A DNA stretch of 64,000 nucleotides. Source: Luzula sylvatica. Taxonomy: Eukaryota; Streptophyta; Magnoliopsida; Poales; Juncaceae. Below the pieces are notes generated by a model. The model was not told the DNA's origin, did no database searches, and saw only the letters and a program-made list of their open reading frames with translations. Position 1 is the first letter of the stretch; every line of letters starts with the position of its first letter. The stretch lies in assembly GCA_946800325.1 (NCBI GenBank), contig OX326961.1:43614215-43678214 (forward strand), in the 5' to 3' direction. This document shows positions 1-11,762 of this stretch, one piece after another. Position numbers and translations under genes: made by a program.

Positions 1-383
1 GTGGTCGATTTATTTATTTTTCTCTCTTTTCATTTTATATTAGGAACATATATTGCGCCCTTATATTTTTTCTCAAAACGAACGTGATAAATTTGAATGA
101 TTTGTTCATGGTGATAGTTAAATTGAAATGTTGATTGTTCAAGGTAATAGTTAAATAGACGGGACAAATGATACGGACCTGTGTTATTTCCAAATACAAC
201 AGAAATTAACACCTTAAAGAGACATTTGAATTTTGCAGTAAAATGACCCATATTAATGTTTAAATTGAACAAAAAATATTATTCGAACCTTTACGTGATA
301 TCAAAATGGTAATTCTGAGGATTCGTGAACTTAACATCAAAGTGAAAAAACTATTCTGTCTTCTTTCTCAAGACAAATTCTTC
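1..383. other. AT-rich intergenic DNA, no gene seen
   Basis: The only reading frame of note, about 80 codons on the minus strand, resembles nothing I recognise. The stretch ends at the 5-bp target duplication of the LTR element that follows. Confidence 0.6.
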
Positions 384-388
384 ATTTC

Positions 389-666
389 TGTTATAAATAT
401 GAATGTATGTTAATATACTATGTACAAGTGTGAAAAGCTTAGACACTAAGGAAGATGTATGGATATGGAGAGATGTATATTGGAGGTTTCACACTGGAGA
501 GATGCACATTGGAGGTTTCACACTGGAGCGTTCACATTGATGAAAGGGTGTTGTGTTCCCTATATAAGGATGGTTTGTGTGGTTCATTTGTACAGACAAT
601 TTCAGTCCAATAATAAAGACTTTCTCTCTCTACTTTGTTGTGTTATTTTACCTTCCGTTTATAATA
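389..666 (+). repeat. 5' LTR of the 0.4-3.9 kb element
   Basis: 278 bp, near-identical to 3594-3871. It contains a TATA-like TATATAAGG at about 560-568 and an AATAAAG polyadenylation-like signal near 611. Its internal direct repeat (the TGGAGGTTTCACACTGG unit) occurs twice within 480-530. The sequence right after it (667-680, CGTTATCAGCACGA) sits where a primer binding site should be, but it is not complementary to the 3' end of initiator tRNA-Met. Confidence 0.85.
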
Positions 667-1344
667 CGTTATCAGCACGATAGTCTCGAAATTCCGATCA
701 AAGGTAAAATCTCAGGTTAAATTCCGACCAAGGTAAAATCTCAGGTAATATTTTATTATATGAAAAATTATTTCATCATTTTATTTTATTTAAAGAAATA
801 TCACGGTTGAATTTCCCGTGAATAGTGCCCTTATTTCCGTGACTATTGAAATTGATCATGAAAGATCATAAAATTATGTGGCTATTGAAATTATTTTTAT
901 GGGCTTGTTGGCCCTTACATTTTTTTATGAATTTTTTCCGTGGCATAGAATTTGGCCCGAAATTATATATGTCATGTATTCCATATTCCTGGTACAAAGG
1001 AGTGGACCGTGATTTATTAGCCGAATTATACTGGCAGTGAACAATGATTTCGCTTGTGGCTTAGTATTGATGAATTAGCCTCGAATTATACTGGCAGTGA
1101 ACAGTGAATTTTTGTGGCTTAGTGGATATAATTTCTTTCCTATAATATAATAGTTGAAGGCTCCAATTTTTTTTCTCCGAATCTATTTCGTACGAGTTAT
1201 ATAATTTATATGTATGGTTGATATTAACTTTGTTATCCCATATTTTGATATTGTTATTCTTGTCGATTGCACCTGAAGTTGCAATATTATTACGAAGAGT
1301 ATATTTGAGAAGTAAATAAGTCTTATTGTGATATAATTTACAAA

Positions 1345-1545
1345 GTGTTCCGTATATATACGTGGACAAAATTGAGTGAATCTTGTTTGAGCATCCGTAA
1401 TATGACTAGTGAAGATATATGCTTGTCCGATAGTGCGTCAACGCACATGATACTTAGAAAAGCGAAATATTTTGCTAATATTATTCTAGAAGAGTTTTTT
1501 TGGAAGAGCCATTATTTATATTGCTCCGGAATAGTGATTATGTAA
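1345..1545 (+). pseudogene. Copia protease-like remnant
   Basis: A 66-codon open stretch includes DSASTHMIL followed by a KYFANI-type segment. This matches the general pattern of the aspartic protease active site and downstream strand of some plant Ty1/copia polyproteins. There is no start context and the surrounding frames are closed, so it is a fossil within the LTR element. Recognition is by motif only. Confidence 0.5.
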
Positions 1546-2973
1546 TAGAAATATCATTGCTTATTTTTGTGATATACAAATGTATTGGTCGAATTGAAAT
1601 CATGTTATTATGAACTAGGAGTTCATATTATATAAAATGGAAGCCAGATATGATGTGAAATAATTCATTAAGCATATAATATGTTTGTCACGACGGTGAC
1701 TAAATTAAGACCAACTATTGATCATTAAATACTCCCCAAATCTCATTATTACTTGTGAGTGGCTCGGAACCAAATTATTCGGTTAAATTTTAGATGTGTA
1801 ATAGATGTGCCGACAGCACTACACACGATATAAAAATGAGTTAAAAATTGTTTGGCATATATATTGGGTTGATTTATTCCCCATAATATGATATCATGAA
1901 CATTTGTTTGTTTGAACTAGAAGTTCAATTGATATGTATAAACCTGAAGTTTAAATGTATACGTAAACTAGAAGTTTACATTAAAAAAAGAAACAATAAA
2001 GTCAAATATGCATGTTGTGTGTATAATATCCCCGAAGGATTATATGTTATTTGTTATAACAAATAAAATTGAAAAACGTGCTTGAATTGTAGTAAACATT
2101 TGATGATAAATGTACAAATCCTCGAAGGAGATAAATGAATAAGATGACCAAACATGAGTGAAATAACTCAAGATATAATATATCATGGAAGTCCCGAAGA
2201 ACTTCACTAGGTATACTCATGCCTACATTAGGGGGAGAGAAATAAAAACTGAAAAATTAAGAAATTATATGGAGTGCATCATCAAATTAGATCCTCGAAG
2301 AAATAATAATGAACAAGGAGTTCATAGACTATTTATTTGCAATAAATTGCAAATCAATGATTTGATGCAAGAATTTTCAGTTTGAAAAGCTCATATTTTT
2401 AGTAAATATTCTTTGATAATTTTAAGTTTGATATACGCCAGAAGCGTGATCGATCAACCGTTCCAACATTATAAATTCAAAAGAATAATAAAGAGCATGA
2501 TAAAAAAAATTGGCATAATAGAAGTTGTTATTACTTCTAGTGAAATATATTTGTTTTGAAAATGATATTGAAAGGTTAATCAGTAGATGACATGAAAGAA
2601 TGAGTTCAGGTACCTGACAACAACAAAATTGTTGAAAATAATGAGATCTCAAAATTATGTCCTACATGAAAAAGATGGAATCGAAATGAAATTATAGTTA
2701 TTGAGAAAATTGCATATGCAATTACAATTGATAAAGGAAAACGAGGATCAATGATAAAATCAATTGAAAAATGTCGACAAATACAATTATTGGCCATAAT
2801 TGATATTCACATAAGAGAGTGAAGTTGATGGACCCGAAGTCCGAAAAACACCTTATCATGGTGATGAATTTTTATTTATATGTAAATTTAGTTTGAATAT
2901 CAATGAATGACTCATATATCTATCATGTATACATTATAATAGACTGTTCATATGCTCGTTCGATTATACTATA

Positions 2974-3180
2974 TTGAAAAACCCTAAAGGATTTAGAATC
3001 CATGAAGCATATTATTTTATCTCTCGAGAGATATGCCTGAAGCATATTATATTAAATAACAAAGATCTTTGTATGAATTGGAGTAATCCGAGCATGTATG
3101 ATATGATCATTTTAATGTTGACGATAGACTATATGTCTATATCTATGATAACATTGATAGATGCGTATTATCGCAAATAA
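2974..3180 (+). pseudogene. Possible copia reverse transcriptase remnant
   Basis: The frame opens with a PKGFRIHEAY...SRE pattern. This resembles the stretch before the conserved LQRSLYGLKQ motif in plant copia reverse transcriptases, but the motif itself is lost. The assignment is weak and depends partly on its place inside the LTR element. Confidence 0.3.
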
Positions 3181-3593
3181 TTAATATTTTGATTATGATT
3201 ATTAAAACCCCTGAAGAGGTTTAAAAGACAAATTATGAAAGTAACGATTATGTTATAATAAATATAAATATTTGTCATGGATTACAAATATGTTTAATAT
3301 TTTTTCAGAATGAATTTTTTTATCACGAGCAACTAAGTTTGTCAAATTGCTCGTTTTCAAAATATTTGTAACCATGAGGGGGAGAAAATGATATACAATG
3401 CACTCTTTTTGTCCTTGGTGATGGTTTTGTCCCACCGGTTTTTCATGACAAAGTTTTTAATGAGGCATCTTATGTTGATAATAATATTGCACTCTTTTTT
3501 CTTCACCAGGATTTTTGTCCCATGGGGTTTTATCTGGTAAGGTTTTAACGAGGCATGTTTTTATGCGTACGAAATCAATACATTTAAGGGGAG

Positions 3594-3871
3594 TGTTATA
3601 AATATGAATGTATGTTAATATATTATGTACAAGTGTGAAAAGCTTAGACACTAAGGAAGATGTATGGATATGGAGAAATGTATATTGGAGGTTTCACACT
3701 GGAGAGATGCACATTGGAGGTTTCACACTGGAGCGTTCACATTGATGAAAGGGTGTTGTGTTCCCTATATAAGGATGGTTTGTGTGGTTCATTTGTACAG
3801 ACAATTTCAGCCCAATAATAAAGACTTTCTCTCTCTACTTTGTTGTGTTATTTTACCTTCCGTTTATAATA
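3594..3871 (+). repeat. 3' LTR of the 0.4-3.9 kb element
   Basis: 278 bp, same length as the 5' LTR with about three substitutions. It is preceded by the purine tract AAGGGGAG and followed by the ATTTC target duplication. The 200 bp upstream have the G/T-rich layout (GGTTTTGTCCCA, TTTAACGAGGCA) that I associate with the 3' untranslated part of plant copia elements. Confidence 0.85.
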
Positions 3872-4162
3872 ATTTCATGTTTCTTTTTATTAATTATGTA
3901 TTTCTTTTTTAATATTATAATTGTAGTAAATTTGTGTTATTATCGGTGATTTATTGCTTAAATAAATTAACTTTGATTATTACTCGATTGGTTTTTTTTT
4001 TCAACTTTTTGTTATGAAAACATATATGGATAAAAATATTATTACTTTTTATCTTTTGGTTACAAATAATAGTGTATGTATGTATTTTGTTTTACATTTT
4101 GAATATTTAAACTTTATTAGTTCATAAGTTATGATGCTTATTATTTGAAGAAAATTGCCAAT

Positions 4163-4244
4163 GGGCTCGTGGTCCAGTGGTTGGGTGTGAGACAAAAAAA
4201 ATCATATGTTGTGAGAGGTTGTGGGTTCGAGTCTCATTGGCACC
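4163..4244 (+). repeat. tRNA-derived SINE-like sequence, copy 1
   Basis: It shows a split RNA polymerase III promoter: an A-box-like TGGTCCAGTGGTTGGGTG and, about 35 bp on, a B box GGGTTCGAGTC. An A-rich middle (GACAAAAAAAATCATATG) replaces the anticodon region. The start and end do not pair into an acceptor stem, so this is not a functional tRNA gene. Two more copies of the same layout lie on the minus strand near 6583-6680 and 33338-33430, which supports a dispersed SINE family. Confidence 0.55.
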
Positions 4245-5894
4245 AATTGATGGAGGACCACCGAGCCTTCTCCATTTACTTATTTTTGAAGAAAATGGTT
4301 TTGGAATCTTATTTATTAACTACGGTCGCCATAATTCGTACTGACGCGTCAATTTGTTTTTTTATTAGAAAAAAATAATTTTTTTGTTATTTTGTTCCTA
4401 TCACTCAGGTTTTTTATATTATTTTTAGATGCATAGTACATTTTAGATGTATATTATATTATATTTTATTATACGGGGGGTGGGAGAAGACTATTCAAAA
4501 GTATCTTTTATATATGTGTTTATATTTTAGTTGTATGTTACATTTTTTAAATTTGTAATATATTTTTATGTGTTACTCTTTTTTAGATGTCTGATATTTT
4601 TAAAGTACGATGCATGTGACGTGATATTTTTCTACAAGTATGATATATCTTGTTATATTTTTATGTGTTATTCTTTTGAATGATGTATCATGAAATTATT
4701 GATTATTTAATAATTACTGATAAAATAATAATATTCTCATTTCATTTACTTATTCAATAATGCATAATGTCAAAAAAAGCATAAGAAAATTAGTTCTCTT
4801 CGTAAACTAAATATTTAATTAAATACAAACAGCATTGATTGCTCTAAAAAAAAAAAATACAAACAGCATTGTTAAATCACATTCTTAAAAAATATGAATC
4901 GTGATAATATGACGGATCGCGTACAAAAAGTGTTGCGGGGACCTCAAATGCAATACCAATATTAAGACTGACAAGTGACAATGTCATTACGGGAGCATTA
5001 AACATGTTCGCACGGGATCCATGATTTTGGTCAGGGGGTAACAGCGATTCGTGGTCCCATGAATCCCGCAAAAAATTTCAACCTCGAAAATGACAATCTT
5101 CTTACTGTTAAAAGATGACGTCTTACTATGTTATTGTTGTTGCCTGTTGCCTGTTGGTAGTATTGGAGCCTGAGGTCATTAATTTATCAGAATATGCCAG
5201 TGAGACACTTGGCCTGAGTTCCTAGACAGAATTGGGCATTCTAAGATTAATCGAGTAAGTACTTTTTTTTTAACAATTATTTTAATCAAATTGCTCAGAC
5301 AGGTGTCTCGCCCACAGTATATTCTAGTTTGCTTAGTTTTGCGGATGCACTGGTTCCCTCTCCTCAAATTATCAACGATCTACATAATTCTGGGCTTCTC
5401 TGATACAAACTACGCACCTGGGTTCTATTATGCTTGACAACCATTTTAGATATTTCCAGAGGCCAGATCCACTAATTACCCTTCCAATTATTGATCAATT
5501 TATATTTATTATTTTTTAATATTCCTAATTAATCTTTAATTTGTAGGGGCATTAATTATATATTATTTTTTTAATAATTATGAATTAATTGTTAATTAAT
5601 TTTGGTAATAGTTAATTAATTTTTTAGTATAATTTTTCTTTCCAATATTAATATATCAGGATCAATGTATATTTAGCTTTTATACATATTCTTTGTGCTG
5701 CCAATAATGATATATTTGGTGTCAACACATTAATTTTATATAGTTAACATATTATTTTTGAATATTAATATTTCATTTTCGTGTCAATGTATAATTTTCA
5801 ATATTAACGTATCACTTTAGCATCAAATATTATTTTCAATGCGTATATATCATTTTCACTATCACGGTCCAACATACATTATTTCATGCATAGT
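4245..5894. other. AT-rich intergenic DNA, no gene seen
   Basis: I see no coding signal. A somewhat less AT-rich stretch at about 4880-5430 has only short frames with no recognised product. The rest is AT-rich with short homopolymers. Confidence 0.5.
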
Positions 5895-6509
5895 ATTTTG
5901 GGTAGGGGTGTCAACGGTTCGGATCCGGTTCGGATAGTGGTCATACCAGATCCATATCCATATTGTCGGATCCGGATACGGTTCGGATAATAAACGGATA
6001 CGGATACGGTTCGGATATTGTCGGATACGGATACGGATATGGTTCTGTTTCGGATATTAAAACGGATATTGTGTTATCATAACGTAACTTATTTTTTAGC
6101 TATAAATATATATAATTTGTGACATGAACGATAAATATGATTATATTTAAACATAATTTTACGATTGTGAGTTAATCATTTACCAATCATTAATTTGTAT
6201 ATGATTTTTCAACTAATATCAAATATAACACATAAAAATAATATATAATACGAGTATCCGGAACCGATTTCGGATACTCGAATCTAGTTTCGAGTATCCG
6301 GATCCTAAAAATATCCGGATCCGGAACACGGATCCGGTTCCCGCACCAAAACCGAATATCGAATCCGGTTCCGGATCTTAAAATTAGCAACCAGATCCAT
6401 ATCCGGATCCACTCGGATTCGGATATTTTTTTCGAATCCGGATATTTTTTCGGATACGGTTCGGGTCGGTTCGGGCAATATCCACACCATTGACATCCCT
6501 AATTTTGGG
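5895..6509. mobile_element. hAT-type MITE with 8-bp target duplication
   Basis: The element body is 5903-6501 (599 bp). It is bounded by an exact 8-bp duplication ATTTTGGG at 5895-5902 and 6502-6509. The ends are inverted: TAGGGGTGTCAACGGT on the left and, read from the right, TAGGGATGTCAATGGT (14 of 16 match). An 8-bp duplication with a TAGGG.TGTCAA end fits non-autonomous hAT elements. Both subterminal regions are packed with short variants of CGGATCCGGTTCGGATA, while the core (6060-6240) is AT-rich. There is no transposase. Confidence 0.85.
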
Positions 6510-6582
6510 TGATCCATTTAGATTTGTGTTTTATTTTTTTTATAATAAATGGATAAGACTGTCGTTCATCTATTGTTGATCA

Positions 6583-6680
6583 TGACAATGATGATTGAAC
6601 TCACGATTTCTCACAATATATATTTTTTTTGTGTTTCACAGACTCAATTAATTGGATTATGAGTCCATTGAGCATTGACA
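6583..6680 (-). repeat. tRNA-derived SINE-like sequence, copy 2
   Basis: Read on the minus strand it shows the family layout of copy 1: an A-box-like segment with CCAATTAATTGAGT, an A-rich middle, then TATTGTGAGAAATCGTGAGTTCAA as a degenerate B box. It is more diverged than copy 1. Confidence 0.45.
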
Positions 6681-7411
6681 GATTTGTGAATCGTGAATCG
6701 TGATATTACATCATTCTCAGTGTCGATATACTAGTTTATTTTGATGGATATATGAATTTGATCTGCAAAAATAAAAAAAAATAAAAACAAAAAATCTTCT
6801 CTTTTTAAAAATTTTTTTTCTTATTTGCTACTTAAATTTTTTTCCCCTTTTGTTTGAACTTTTTCTAAAACAAAAATAATTATACAAAAATAAAATGAAC
6901 TAAAAATAAAAAACGACAAGTCATTATCATTTTTATTCTCGTCTGTAAGAAAAAAATGTAACAGTGTTGTCCCAAATTTATAGGCCTATATCAAATTTAA
7001 ACTTCCTCAATTTAATGGGCCTAATCCATCTTCCAGCTCAATCCAATGTATTCGAGCTTTTTTTTATCAACATATACATTCAATACCTCTAGCCTCCTAA
7101 GCATTTTCCATGTTCCAACCGAACCAAAATTGCGTGTGTAGTATTCATGGTCTAGATCTTTCTCCAAAAACAAAAAAAAGTTCTCCTGAAAAAAAAAGTG
7201 TAAATAACAAACAAGTTTAGTAGGACTTTATATAGCATCAATAGTATGCTTTACAAAATTTCTGATTACACAAAATCAAAGTTCTTGTGATCATATTAAT
7301 CTTACCCACCAACTATCAATGGAAATTATGGACTTCGATGAATCATTTATGTTCCCTTTTCAGACAGGGCACTTTTATTTTATTACTAATTCATTCAACT
7401 GCAAAATAATC
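6681..7411. other. Intergenic DNA, no gene seen
   Basis: AT-rich with A and T homopolymers around 6770-6850. No open frame of note and no recognised repeat. It ends at the target duplication of the LINE. Confidence 0.5.
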
Positions 7412-7586
7412 TTTCTCGGCCCTTTCTTTTTTTTTGAAAATAAAGAAGCGGAACTTCTTTTTGATATATTAATGCAAGTTTAATACATCGTTTTAATTTT
7501 ACATAATCATGTAAAAAGAAACCTAGTCTAGCGACCCAAAAAATAAATAAAGACATTTCCTAGGTAATAAACGTTATTACCAAAAA

Positions 7587-10500
7587 CTAAAAGAGGAGTT
7601 TCCATTCCTTTGCTTCGTGGTTGATCCTTGCTATTGTCGAGGCCGGTGGTGTCCTTTGTTGGTTGAAAATCCGGTTGTTTCGCTCTTTCCAAATAGCCCA
7701 AATAGTGGCTACAAAATATGTGTCGAGGATCTCTTTTTCTTCCTTGGATTTCTTAGCTCGGGCGTCAAGCCAAAAATTCGGCATTGTATCTCGGGTTTCG
7801 AACGGGAATCCGATGATGGTCTTAATCCTTTGCCAAACCCTTCTTGCGTAAGGACAATTTACAAGTAGGTGGATTGCCGATTCTTCGACGTTGTTGCAAT
7901 TTTTGCAAGTCGTCTCGTGGGGCCAATTTCTTTTCCTTAAGACGTCTCCCGTTAGAATCCTCTCGTTTAGAGCTAACCATGCGAAGAATCTAGTCTTTAA
8001 CGGAGCTTTTGTTTTCCATAGGATGGTATTCCATTTGCTCAACAAACCGGGATTTATGAGTAGTTTGGATATTGCGGAGGTGGAGAAGGTGTCCGGTTTG
8101 CCCATCCATGATTGTTGGTTAGTTGACGGCTCTAGATCGTAAGCAATTCGGAATTGAGGGATAAGGGAGAAGAGGTCTTTGACGAAGTAGGAGGAGTGGT
8201 TGTTCAATAAGTTTTGTAACTCGGATGCATTCCCGACTCCGTAAATATCTCGTATGGTGGACGCCCGCATTCCTTGATTATTTTGGCAAATTTTCCATAA
8301 CCATTTTAGTAAAAGAGCGGTGTTGTGGGTTTCTAGGTTTAACATTCCTAAACCTCCATTTTCCTTTGGTAAACATACCTTGTCCCAATTAATTAGACAA
8401 TGTCCGCCAAGACATTCTTGATCTCCCTTCCAAAGAAATTTTCTTGTAATTTTATTTATTTCCTTAAATAGCCATTTGGGAAGGCGGAAGCATTGCATGA
8501 AATATGTTGGTACCGCATTGAGGACCGACTTCGCGAGGACTAATCGGCCCCCTAAAGAGAGACATTTTCCTTTCCATCCGGAGAGTCTTGATTGCATTTT
8601 TTTTATTAGCGGGATATAGTCGATTTTCCTTGGTTTTTTGGTGTTTAGGGGCATGCCAAGGTACAATATCGGTAGAGATGTTTTCGTACAATTTAGTAAC
8701 CTCTCTAGTGTCCCGTGTAAATCCTCCGGTACCGCTATCGGCACAAAGGCGGTTTTGTCCCAATTAATCGCGAGTCCCGAGACCCGTTGGAAGAGGTTTA
8801 GAGCGTAGGTTAGTACCTTAAGGTTGGTCGGGTGCGCTTCTACAAATAGAATAGTATCGTCGGCGTATTGTAGCGCCCTAGTTGCAAATTTGACCGGTGA
8901 TGCCATTAGGTGGCTCGTTTTTTGGATAAAAGCTTGAAGCGAGTCGGCCACCAAATCGAATAGCATCGGCGATAAGGGATCGCCTTGTCGTACACCTCGC
9001 TTGTGTTTGAATTTTTTCCCTAAATTTCCATTAATTTTAATCCTCGAAAAAGCCGAGGTAAATAGATCTTTTATCCATCTAACCCACTTTGACGGGAAAT
9101 CACGGGCCTCTAAGAGGTTTTGTGCGTAGTCCCACGAAATTGTGTCGAAAGCCTTGAAAAAGTCTATTTTGAGCATGATCATCGGTATTTTCCTTTTGTG
9201 TGCCGCACAAAGCAATTCTCGCGCCGAAAGGAAGACTTCGCCGATCGACCTATTTTTTATGAAGGCGGCTTGGTCACGATGAATTAGGTTTTCCATTTTC
9301 GGTTGTAGCCTCGTTGCTAGCGTCTTTGAGAATATTTTTCCTATCGTGTTGATTACACTAATTGGCCGATAATCTTTTCTTTCTATGGCATCCTCTTTTT
9401 TTGGAATTAGAGAGATGGTTGCATTGTTGATGGTGTCGAGATTCAAGGTATGATTGTAAAATTCGTCGAATAAGCCCAGTAGGTTAGGTTTTATCAAATT
9501 GAAGAATTTTTGATAGAATTCAATTGGGAATCCTTCGGGTCCCACCGATTTTCCCTTTTTCATGTTCATGATGGTCCCTTGGATTTCCGCTTCGGTGAAG
9601 GGATCCGCTAGGCTTAACAATGATGCCGTGGTGTTTGGTTCGGTTGGTAGTAGCGTCCGCATGTTATGGGTTAGGGGGACGAGCGGGGCCATGGCAAGGA
9701 TGTTTTCGTAGTAATTGTCGAATTCCAATTGAATCCGGTTAGGATCGTCGATTATTTCATCTTCTATTTTTATTGCCGTTATTTTATTTCCTTTATTCCG
9801 TGCCGAGGCTATGGCGTGAAAATATTTGGTGTTAGCATCGCCTAGCTTGAGCCACGTACAAGACGATCTTTGTTGCCACATAGCCTCTTTTGTATTGACT
9901 ATTTCAAATAATTTTTCCTTTGTCGCGATTCTCAACCGTAATTCATCCAATGATAAGTCCCGCTCCTCCTCGGCAAGGTCGAGAATTTTGATGATAAGGG
10001 TACAATCCTCATGAACGGTGTCGGATGATTTGAATTTGCCTTTAGCCCATTCCTTTATTTTTTTTCTCGATTTGTTGAGACATTTTTGGAAAATTTTAAT
10101 TCCAATGTCATTTGTTGATGACGAATCTTGCCAACATTCGGTTAATAGCTCATTTAATTCTCCGTATTTGAGCCATGCTCTTTCGAATCTAAAGAGATTT
10201 GTTGTCTCAATTCGGGTATTTTGTATTTTTAGGATTATTGGAGCGTGGTCCGAGGTGATCATTGGTAGATCTTCAAGAGTGATCGTCACGTTTTGTACGA
10301 TGAGATGTTCCGAGATGAAAGCTCTATCGAGGCGAGCTAGCGTTGGCATCTCCCTTTTATTAGACCATGTGAACTTCCTTCCCCTTAAGGGGATTTCGGT
10401 TAGATCGGCCGCATTAATTGCCTCATTGAACCGCAAAGCCATCGTTGTGTTGAAGTTGGTCGAGGTCGTGTCTTCCCTCGATCTAATGAGGTTGAAATCT

Positions 10501-10931
10501 CCAATGATTATCCATGGTAGATGTAATTCCTTATTTATTTCCTCTATTTCTTGAATATATTCTAGTTTTTCCCTTGGTGATGCGGAAGCCGGCCCATATG
10601 TATTTGAGAGGAGGAATTTTCTTCCATCATCTTTTGTAAAGACGATGTTCAAGCACGATCGGGTGTGGAAGTACTCGACCATGGATACTTTGTTGTCCCA
10701 AGCAATCATGAGCCCTCCTTTTGATCATTGCGCATTTTTGAATAGGACGTTGCCATGACGCGCGGTTAAAATCTTTTTATGTTGGAAAGGATTGGGGTTG
10801 GCCCATTTCGTTTCTTGGATGCAAATAATATTTGGTTTGTCATTCCTAATCGAGTCCTTAACCATATTACATTTTTCTTTCAATCCTAATCCACGTACAT
10901 TCCAAGACATAATCTTTAAGTTCTTACACAT
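7587..10931 (-). pseudogene. LINE ORF2: endonuclease-reverse transcriptase, one stop
   Basis: The ATG at 10929-10931 opens a frame of about 1,114 codons ending at 7587. It is interrupted by one in-frame TGA at 10725-10727, giving pieces of 68 and 1,040 codons. The N-terminal piece has the endonuclease start MSWNVRGLG and the IQETKW motif. The larger piece continues with the endonuclease SDHAP motif, then reverse transcriptase blocks (KIDFFKAFDTISW, GVRQGDPLSP, the catalytic YADD). It ends with a zf-RVT region containing CKNCNN...H...CPYAR near the C terminus. No RNase H domain is visible. The reading frame is otherwise open over 3.3 kb, so inactivation is recent. Reverse-strand frames here are shadows. 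Confidence 0.92.
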
Positions 10932-11135
10932 AATTAAACCAAGTTTGATTCCTTAAATAGAGAGATACATCTTCTTTATCCTTGTGGACCTCGTCCTTTT
11001 CTTCTGCCTCATTTCCTACCTCGTCTTCTCCAACCTCCCTATCTTGCTTGGCTTCGCGGTTTGCCATTTTATTTCCTTGTTTCAAAATAGAGGTAGGATA
11101 AGTCGATAGTGAGGATAATCGAAGCCTAATCTTAA
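10924..11135 (-). pseudogene. LINE ORF1 C-terminal fragment
   Basis: An open frame enters from the truncated 5' border (11135) and runs about 70 codons to a TAA at 10924-10926. The encoded tail is strongly acidic and basic, rich in E, D and K. Its last codons overlap the ORF2 start in another frame (ATGTGTAA, 8 nt), so ORF2 translation in the parent element probably depended on termination and re-initiation. Plant LINE ORF1 proteins are nucleic-acid binding; the binding domains themselves are lost here. Confidence 0.7.
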
Positions 11136-11152
11136 TTTCTCGGCCCTTTCTT

Positions 11153-11762
11153 AAATTTACTATTTTAACTTGTCAGATACCTGAAGCTAATTATGAACCA
11201 GGAATATAGCAGCTCTTAAACTATGTTTAAGACTATGTTTAAGACTACTAAAGTAATTTATTGAGAAGAGAGAAACCAAAATAATTCAATCTGTATATAT
11301 GTTTCCACATTAGTTCGTCATAAAATTGTAATCACACATCATGATTACAAATTTATAATACATACACTTTTTTCTCCAACAAACCCCGTCCCCAGCTAAT
11401 GTTAATTTATCTGATCCTTACAATTTTTTCTACTTTAGTTCCCACTTTACCAGTGTCACTGTAAAATCATGACTGGTAAAACACCTCTATCTTATTTTCC
11501 TTTAAAATGTCTGGTCAAAAACTTATTGGCCAGATAAAAAATGGAAAATGTGCCTTTGCCGCTTTGTTTCTTTATATTTAATTGTATATAGTACTTCTTT
11601 GGTGAAATATAGAGCGAATAAGGTTAAAAAGGCTGCCAAGCATGACAAGGAGCAATGAAGAAAAGTCCGTAGAAACTCAAATCAACAGGAAAGCAAACCT
11701 TAATATAAAAATTAAGTTTCCATGTCATACACACTATATAATTATTTTATGAGAAAATATAC
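11153..11762. other. Intergenic DNA, no gene seen
   Basis: Moderately AT-rich. No frame or repeat structure that I can support before the fold-back element at 11763. Confidence 0.5.

Larger units (their letters stand above)
384..3876 (+). mobile_element. Short LTR retrotransposon, Ty1/copia-like, decayed
   Basis: Two 278-bp direct repeats (389-666 and 3594-3871) start TG and end in TTTATAATA. They are flanked by the identical 5-bp duplication ATTTC at 384-388 and 3872-3876, so the element borders are secure. I counted three substitutions between the LTRs (about 1%), so insertion is fairly recent. A purine tract, AAGGGGAG, abuts the 3' LTR (3586-3593). The internal 2.93 kb has no long frame. 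It keeps short scraps that look like copia pol: a protease-like DSASTHMIL motif near 1425-1460 and an RT-like fragment at 2974-3060. The coding part is therefore much older or faster decaying than the LTRs, and the element looks non-autonomous. The copia assignment rests on these scraps and is moderate. Confidence 0.85.
7412..11152 (-). mobile_element. 5'-truncated L1-type LINE retrotransposon
   Basis: The insert (7429-11135) is flanked by a perfect 17-bp direct repeat TTTCTCGGCCCTTTCTT (7412-7428 and 11136-11152). A short T run (7429-7435) next to the left copy is the poly(A) tail of a minus-strand insertion. The element carries the end of ORF1 and a nearly intact ORF2 (endonuclease, reverse transcriptase, zinc-finger region). 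The right border falls inside ORF1 coding sequence, so the copy was 5'-truncated when it inserted. A long target duplication, an A tail and 5' truncation together are the classic marks of target-primed reverse transcription. Confidence 0.95.

Noticed and set aside
4163..4244. Functional tRNA gene
   Set aside because: The ends do not form a 7-bp acceptor stem and the anticodon region is replaced by A-rich sequence; SINE-like origin fits better.
7617..8142. Open frames on the plus strand across the LINE
   Set aside because: They lie opposite the LINE ORF2 coding strand, have no domain and follow its codon structure, so they are shadows.
10018..10554. 178-codon plus-strand frame
   Set aside because: It is antisense to the LINE endonuclease region and is explained by that frame.
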